From: Deltaproteobacteria bacterium
GTDB lineage: Bacteria; Myxococcota_A; Polyangia; Haliangiales; Haliangiaceae
Direction of reading: 5' to 3'
DNA: 9,164 bases
Assembly (NCBI GenBank): GCA_013696695.1
Contig: JACCYD010000991.1
Location: 1-9,164, forward strand
Shown: positions 5,124-9,164 of the stretch, one piece after another
Layout of the letters: every line of letters starts with the position of its first letter
Position numbering within the stretch: the first letter of the stretch is position 1
Position numbers and translations under genes: made by a program
The notes under the pieces: model-generated
The model's input: only the letters and a program-made list of their open reading frames with translations
Database searches by the model: none
What the model was told of the DNA's origin: nothing

Positions 5124-7103
5124 ATGACGACACGCGATCCGCGCTCACGTGACTCGAGGGCTGATGTGCCCGGCCGAGATCCCACGCAATCGCTATCGCT
5201 CGATGAAGACGAGCTCGACGACGAGCCCTCACATCCGTCACTTGCACTCGGCACCGCCGATGCGCAGCGTCGCGAACAGACCCGCGTCGAATCTCCCGGG
5301 GCGCAGAAGAAGGCTCCGTCGGGACACGAGGTCAACGCCTCGGGTCGCCACCGTCCGCCTCCGATGCCCGGGCCGAAGGAGAATCCCGGAGATCACCTCG
5401 GACAGATCCTCGGCAGCTACAAGATTCTCGATCTGCTCGGCAAGGGCGGCATGGGTTATGTGTTTCGCGCCGAGCACGTCAAGCTCGGCCGCGAGGTCGC
5501 GCTCAAGCTCCTGCGCAGCGATTACGCGAAGCGCCGCGATGCCGTCGCACGGTTTTTTCAGGAAGCGCGCACCGTCAATCGCGTTCGCCATCGCAACATC
5601 GTCGACGTCACCGATTTCGTCGAGCTCGACGACGGCACGACGTTCATCATCATGGAGCTGCTCGGTGGCGTGTCGCTCGGCAAGTGGGCGCGATCGGGCG
5701 TCGACCTGCCACGCGCACTCGCGGTGCTCGTGCAGATCTGCGATGGCCTCGGTGCCGCCCACAACGTCGGCGTCGTCCACCGCGATCTCAAGCCCGACAA
5801 CATCATCGTCGTCCCCACGTCCGATGGCGCCGAGCTCGCGAAGCTCCTCGATTTCGGCGTCGCCAAGCTGCTCAATCGCGACGACGAAGATGTCGGATTT
5901 CAGACCGCCGCCGGTTCGGTGATCGGCACGCCCGCATACATGTCTCCCGAGCAAGCGGGCGGCATGCTGATCGACGCCCGCAGCGATATCTATTCGCTTG
6001 GCGCGATCATGTACGAGCTGTTCTGCGGCCAGCCGATGTTCCGCGGGCGCTCGTTCGGTGAATACGTTCGCAAGCACCTCACCGAGATGCCCACACCGCC
6101 GCGCCAGACCGGCGGTGGCGCGATGCTCGAGCCTCGCCTCGAGGTCTTGATCATGAAGTGTCTCGAGAAGGATCCCGGCCAGCGGTTCGGGCACATCCTC
6201 GAGCTGCGCGATGCCCTGCTCAACATGCTCGGTGGGATGGAGATCCATTCGCCCACCATGAGCTCGCTGACGGCAAGCGCGATCCGGCCTCCGCCGCAGG
6301 CGCAGACGTACGTGCCGCACGCGATGGCCACGATCCTGCCATCAGCGCCGATCCCGCATCACCAGACGCCCGCGTCGGGCATGCATCCGTCGGCGTTCTA
6401 CAACCAGTACGCGAGCCAGCTCCACGGCGCGAGTCAGATCGCCGTTCCGCCCCCGCAGTCCACCCCCTGGTGGGTGTGGTTCGTCGGCGGTGCGGTCGCC
6501 GTCGGTCTCGGCATCGGCGCGGCGGTCTGGTACGCGGGCCGCAACGAGACGCCGACTCTCCCGGTCGCCATCCAGGAGCCCAAGACGCAGCCCGTGGTCA
6601 CGCAGCCGGAGCCGCCGCCGCTGCCGAAGCTCGTCGAGCTCAAGTTCGATTCGCTGCCGAGTGGTGGCGTCTACGAGGACGGCACGTCTGCCGAGCTGTG
6701 CAAGACACCGTGCACGTTCAACGTGCCCTCGACCGAGCTGCGCCGCACGTACGTCGTGCGTGCCGATGGCTACAAGGACATGTCGGTCGTCGTCGATCTC
6801 GAGAATCCGAAACGCGCGTTCAAGCTGACGCTCGAGGAGCGCGCGGTCGCGGTGGTCGAGCCGGTCCCCGACACCACGAAGACCAAGACGCCGATTCGTC
6901 CGGGCAAGCAGCCGATCAAGAAGACGGTCAAGAGCGGCGACAAGAAGCCGGAACCCGACAAACCCGATCCCACTGCCACCAAGCCCGATCCCAAGCCGGA
7001 CACCAACCTGATCGATCCCGACGACGGCAAGCCGAAGAAGCCTGATCCCAAGAAGCCGATCGATCCCACCGACCTCGCAGATCCGTTCAAGCGCAAACGC
7101 TGA
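5124..7103 (+). CDS. Transmembrane Ser/Thr protein kinase with extracytoplasmic PEGA domain
   Basis: This 659-residue Hanks-type kinase phosphorylates Ser/Thr on proteins. After a charged, probably disordered N-terminus (1-95) the kinase domain has GKGGMG (106-111), the ATP-anchoring Lys128 (VALKLL), the helix-C Glu147, HRDLKPDN with catalytic Asp221, DFG from Asp243, and GTPAYMSPEQ in the activation segment. All key residues are present, so it should be active. A Pro/Gln-rich juxtamembrane stretch precedes one membrane helix starting WWVWFVGG at residue 449. Outside the membrane lies a PEGA-like domain (about 504-568, with LCKTPCTF as its core turn), then a Lys/Pro/Asp-rich tail with KPDP repeats. 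PEGA domains are thought to bind surface or cell-wall material. ATG 5124 is chosen over a TTG at 5040 that would lie in the promoter region; its ribosome site is weak. It is followed 8 bases later by the TPR gene. Confidence 0.93.
   Translation: MTTRDPRSRDSRADVPGRDPTQSLSLDEDELDDEPSHPSLALGTADAQRREQTRVESPGAQKKAPSGHEVNASGRHRPPPMPGPKENPGDHLGQILGSYKILDLLGKGGMGYVFRAEHVKLGREVALKLLRSDYAKRRDAVARFFQEARTVNRVRHRNIVDVTDFVELDDGTTFIIMELLGGVSLGKWARSGVDLPRALAVLVQICDGLGAAHNVGVVHRDLKPDNIIVVPTSDGAELAKLLDFGVAKLLNRDDEDVGFQTAAGSVIGTPAYMSPEQAGGMLIDARSDIYSLGAIMYELFCGQPMFRGRSFGEYVRKHLTEMPTPPRQTGGGAMLEPRLEVLIMKCLEKDPGQRFGHILELRDALLNMLGGMEIHSPTMSSLTASAIRPPPQAQTYVPHAMATILPSAPIPHHQTPASGMHPSAFYNQYASQLHGASQIAVPPPQSTPWWVWFVGGAVAVGLGIGAAVWYAGRNETPTLPVAIQEPKTQPVVTQPEPPPLPKLVELKFDSLPSGGVYEDGTSAELCKTPCTFNVPSTELRRTYVVRADGYKDMSVVVDLENPKRAFKLTLEERAVAVVEPVPDTTKTKTPIRPGKQPIKKTVKSGDKKPEPDKPDPTATKPDPKPDTNLIDPDDGKPKKPDPKKPIDPTDLADPFKRKR
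6943..7075 (+). repeat. KPDP/DPKK low-complexity coding repeat
   Basis: The tail of the kinase repeats KPDP-like units (KPEPDKPDP, KPDPKPD, KPKKPDPKKPIDPTD). At the DNA level the heptamer gatccca or gatcccg recurs at 6966, 6987, 7014, 7044 and 7062. The tail is extracytoplasmic in the predicted topology. Confidence 0.6.
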
Positions 7104-7111
7104 CTGCCCGC

Positions 7112-7663
7112 ATGTATCGCCTTCTCCTCGCGCTGTGCCTCGTCACCGTCGCGGTTCCCGCGACCACGCACGTCGCGTACGCCGACGATCCGGGGGAGCG
7201 TGCGGCCAAACGGCACTACGACCGCGGCAAGAAGCTGTTCGACCTGCAGAAGTTCGACGACGCGCTCGAACAGTTTCAGAAGGCCTACGACGCCAAGCCG
7301 ATCCCCGACTTCTTGTTCAACATCGGCCAGTGCCAGCGCAACCTCGGCGACAACGAGGCCGCGATTTTCAGCTTCAAGAAGTTCCTCAAGCTCGATCCGG
7401 AAGCATCGAACCGCGAGCAGGTCGAGGAGCTGATCGAAGATCTCCAGCGCAAGATCGACGAGGGCAACACCGATCGTCTGAAGCTGCGCAAGAAGCAGCC
7501 CGAGCCGAACCCGGAGAAGTCAGAGACCAGCCCGGTGTACACGAAATGGTGGTTCTGGACCGGCGTCGCCGTGATCGGCGTCGGAGCGGGCGTCGGCGTG
7601 TACCTCGCCACCAAGAGCGATGCGCCCGACACGACCTTCGGCAATATCGTGTTCCGGCGGTGA
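7112..7663 (+). CDS. Exported TPR protein with C-terminal transmembrane helix
   Basis: The 183-residue product has a signal peptide (MYRLLLALCLVTVAVPA, cleavage probably after AYA, residue 24). Two TPR units follow: AKRHYDRGKKLFDLQKFDDA (from about 31) and DFLFNIGQCQRNLGDNEAAI (from 66), each with the Gly/Ala/Pro pattern of the fold. A charged helix with a Lys/Pro/Glu linker (about 97-143) leads to one membrane helix, KWWFWTGVAVIGVGAGVGVY (145-164), and a short tail. TPRs bind proteins; here they would sit in the periplasm, anchored at the C-terminus. The gene starts 8 bases after the kinase stop with no clear ribosome site, so it probably depends on coupled translation. Its membrane helix resembles that of the kinase (WWxW, then glycine-rich), suggesting a partner or accessory subunit. 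Its last base is shared with the next gene's ATG. Confidence 0.88.
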   Translation: MYRLLLALCLVTVAVPATTHVAYADDPGERAAKRHYDRGKKLFDLQKFDDALEQFQKAYDAKPIPDFLFNIGQCQRNLGDNEAAIFSFKKFLKLDPEASNREQVEELIEDLQRKIDEGNTDRLKLRKKQPEPNPEKSETSPVYTKWWFWTGVAVIGVGAGVGVYLATKSDAPDTTFGNIVFRR

Positions 7664-9164
7664 TGGCCCGAGCGCTCCCTCTGCTCGTGATCGCCGCGTG
7701 CGGCGGTGATGGTCCGTTCATGATCGTCACCGTCGAATCGCAGCCGGCGGTGCACGACGTCGCGAAGATCGAGGTCGAGCTCGATAACGAGGGCACCACG
7801 CGCGGCGATTCGTTCGTGGTCAACGACCCGACGTTCCCGGCGACGTTCAGCATCTCGGTGCCTGGACTCTCTGGCGATCTCTCGATCTCGCTCCGCGCGA
7901 CCGACGCGGACGGCCTGCTGGTGGGACTCGGCTCGTCGTCCACCACGATCGACTCGCTCGCGGCGACGGTGGTGCTCGACAGCGCCGACTTCGTCGTCAA
8001 CACCGAGTTCGCGGACGATCAATTCCCGTCGAACGATTTCGAGTCGCACGGCTTCCAGGTCGGTGCTGGCGCCGACGGTGTGTGGACTGCCGTGTATCGC
8101 GACGGGTGCGCCGCGCCCTGCAACATGTTCGCGCGCCGGTTCGACGTCACCGGGCAGCCGGTCGATTCCGGGCTCGCTGCAGGCACCAACGGCTTCGCGA
8201 TCAGCACCGAGCTCTCCGACGGCTTCTTCACCACGCCGGCCACGGCCACCGCTGGTGCCATCACCGTCGCGCTATGGAACTTCTCGGAGGCACCGCCGGC
8301 GACGGGAAGTGGTGTGGCGTGTCGGGCGATCGACGCGGCCGGAAATGGCATCGGCGATCAGGTGACGATCTCCGTCGAAACGGTGTTCCCGTTCGCGGTC
8401 GCGGTGGCGCCGTTGTCGAACGGCAACTTCGCGGCGGTGTGGAACTCGTCGACGACCGACAATGTCGTGCGCGCTGCGATCGTCAGCCCGCAGTGCCAAC
8501 CCTCGAACGTGCTCGACATCTCGACGGTGGTCGGCACCGCGGGTGCGATCCGGCCGTCGGTGATCGCGAACGAGGACAAGGTCATGTACGGCTGGGTGCT
8601 CGACGGCACCGCGCGGTTGCGGGTGATGAATTCGACCAATCAGCAGGTCAGCACCGACCAGCTTGTCGCGGACAAGACCGCCACCGATCTCGTGCGCTTC
8701 GTACGTGTCGCGAAGCTCGGCACCGGGTTCGGCGTGTTCGTGCGTTGGGCAACGACGACGAGCATGGGCCCCGGCAAGATCGAGCTCTACAAGACCAACA
8801 ACGTCGGCATGCTGATGGGCCCGCCGACCTTGATCACCACGAAGACCAGCAGCGACTTCGATTCCGCGCAAGGCTTCTCGGTCGCGACGCGGCCCGACGA
8901 CGGATCCATCCTGGTCGCCTGGCATACCTGCGGCGAGATCAGCGATGACAGTGGCTGCGGCGTGTTCGGACATCTCGTCAGCTCGGCCGGCGTGCCGGTC
9001 GGCTCCGACTTCAACCTCGCCACCACGACGGATCTCGATCAGACGAGTCCCTCGGTGATCGGCCTCCCCGGGGCATTTGCGGCCACCTGGCGCGACCTCA
9101 GCAAGCAGGAGCCCGACGTCGCGGGCACTGCGGTTCGCGGCCGCGTGCTGTATCCGTCGATCAG
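7663..9164 (+). CDS. Lipoprotein with beta-propeller-like repeats (3' end beyond window)
   Basis: An uninterrupted frame of 500 codons runs from ATG 7663 off the window end. The N-terminus MARALPLLVIAAC is a very short lipoprotein signal with lipobox IAAC (lipid on Cys13, then GGDG). A small Ig-like strand-rich part follows (to about 115), then repeats of the type VxPLxxGxFAAVWN (about 243-262) and, near the end, VFGHLVSSAGVPVGSDFNL followed by SPSVIGLPGAFAATWRD. This pattern of a strand ending in W, a surface loop, then G-x-P-x-G is typical of beta-propeller-like repeats in secreted surface proteins. Several Cys pairs (for example CAAPC) could form disulfides. The ATG shares its A with the TPR gene's TGA, and no good ribosome site is seen, so translation is probably coupled. 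It is the third gene of the kinase unit. Specific function unknown; the C-terminus is not visible. Confidence 0.8.
   Translation, partial: MARALPLLVIAACGGDGPFMIVTVESQPAVHDVAKIEVELDNEGTTRGDSFVVNDPTFPATFSISVPGLSGDLSISLRATDADGLLVGLGSSSTTIDSLAATVVLDSADFVVNTEFADDQFPSNDFESHGFQVGAGADGVWTAVYRDGCAAPCNMFARRFDVTGQPVDSGLAAGTNGFAISTELSDGFFTTPATATAGAITVALWNFSEAPPATGSGVACRAIDAAGNGIGDQVTISVETVFPFAVAVAPLSNGNFAAVWNSSTTDNVVRAAIVSPQCQPSNVLDISTVVGTAGAIRPSVIANEDKVMYGWVLDGTARLRVMNSTNQQVSTDQLVADKTATDLVRFVRVAKLGTGFGVFVRWATTTSMGPGKIELYKTNNVGMLMGPPTLITTKTSSDFDSAQGFSVATRPDDGSILVAWHTCGEISDDSGCGVFGHLVSSAGVPVGSDFNLATTTDLDQTSPSVIGLPGAFAATWRDLSKQEPDVAGTAVRGRVLYPSI

Noticed and set aside
5238..6320. Long open frame on the minus strand (360 codons) opposite the kinase gene
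   Set aside because: The opposite strand carries all kinase motifs; the antisense product is rich in His/Arg/Glu with no domain, a usual GC-rich shadow.
8082..8948. 288-codon plus-strand frame inside the last gene
   Set aside because: Arg/His-rich composition and no signal or domain; the overlapping frame from 7663 has a lipobox, normal composition and repeats.

Overview
The window is high-GC DNA with six complete protein genes and one that runs off the 3' end, packed with almost no spacer. Strong G/C bias at third codon positions, a Hanks-type kinase with a PEGA domain, Cys-rich lipoproteins and exported TPR and HEAT-repeat proteins together suggest a member of the Myxococcota (myxobacteria). 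That placement is inference from gene style; no rRNA or other phylogenetic marker is present apart from selB. No tRNA, rRNA, CRISPR array, insertion sequence or phage gene was seen, and no stretch over 300 bases lacks a gene.

Layout. (1) 5-2011 (+): selB, the selenocysteine-specific elongation factor, essentially complete, with a low-complexity insert of about 39 residues in the third beta-barrel domain. (2) 2021-2821 (-): a secreted, probably outer-membrane beta-barrel protein, convergent with selB (9-bp gap). (3) A 51-bp divergent promoter region. (4) 2873-4408 and 4405-5016 (+): an ATGA-coupled pair. The first is a Cys-rich lipoprotein with a metzincin-like C-terminal domain whose zinc motif has lost its second His (HEIARYMGLSH). 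The second is a small exported HEAT-repeat protein. (5) 5124-7103, 7112-7663 and 7663->9164 (+): a tight three-gene unit of a membrane Ser/Thr kinase with an extracytoplasmic PEGA domain, an exported TPR protein with a C-terminal transmembrane helix, and a lipoprotein with beta-propeller-like repeats.

How they may work together. selB is informational and probably linked to selA/selC outside the window. Every other product is predicted to be in the envelope. The kinase unit looks like an envelope sensor: PEGA and TPR domains outside, kinase inside, with similar WWxW/glycine-rich membrane helices in the two membrane proteins. The protease-like lipoprotein and HEAT protein look like a co-made periplasmic or surface pair. 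These functional links rest on gene order, overlaps and domain content only.
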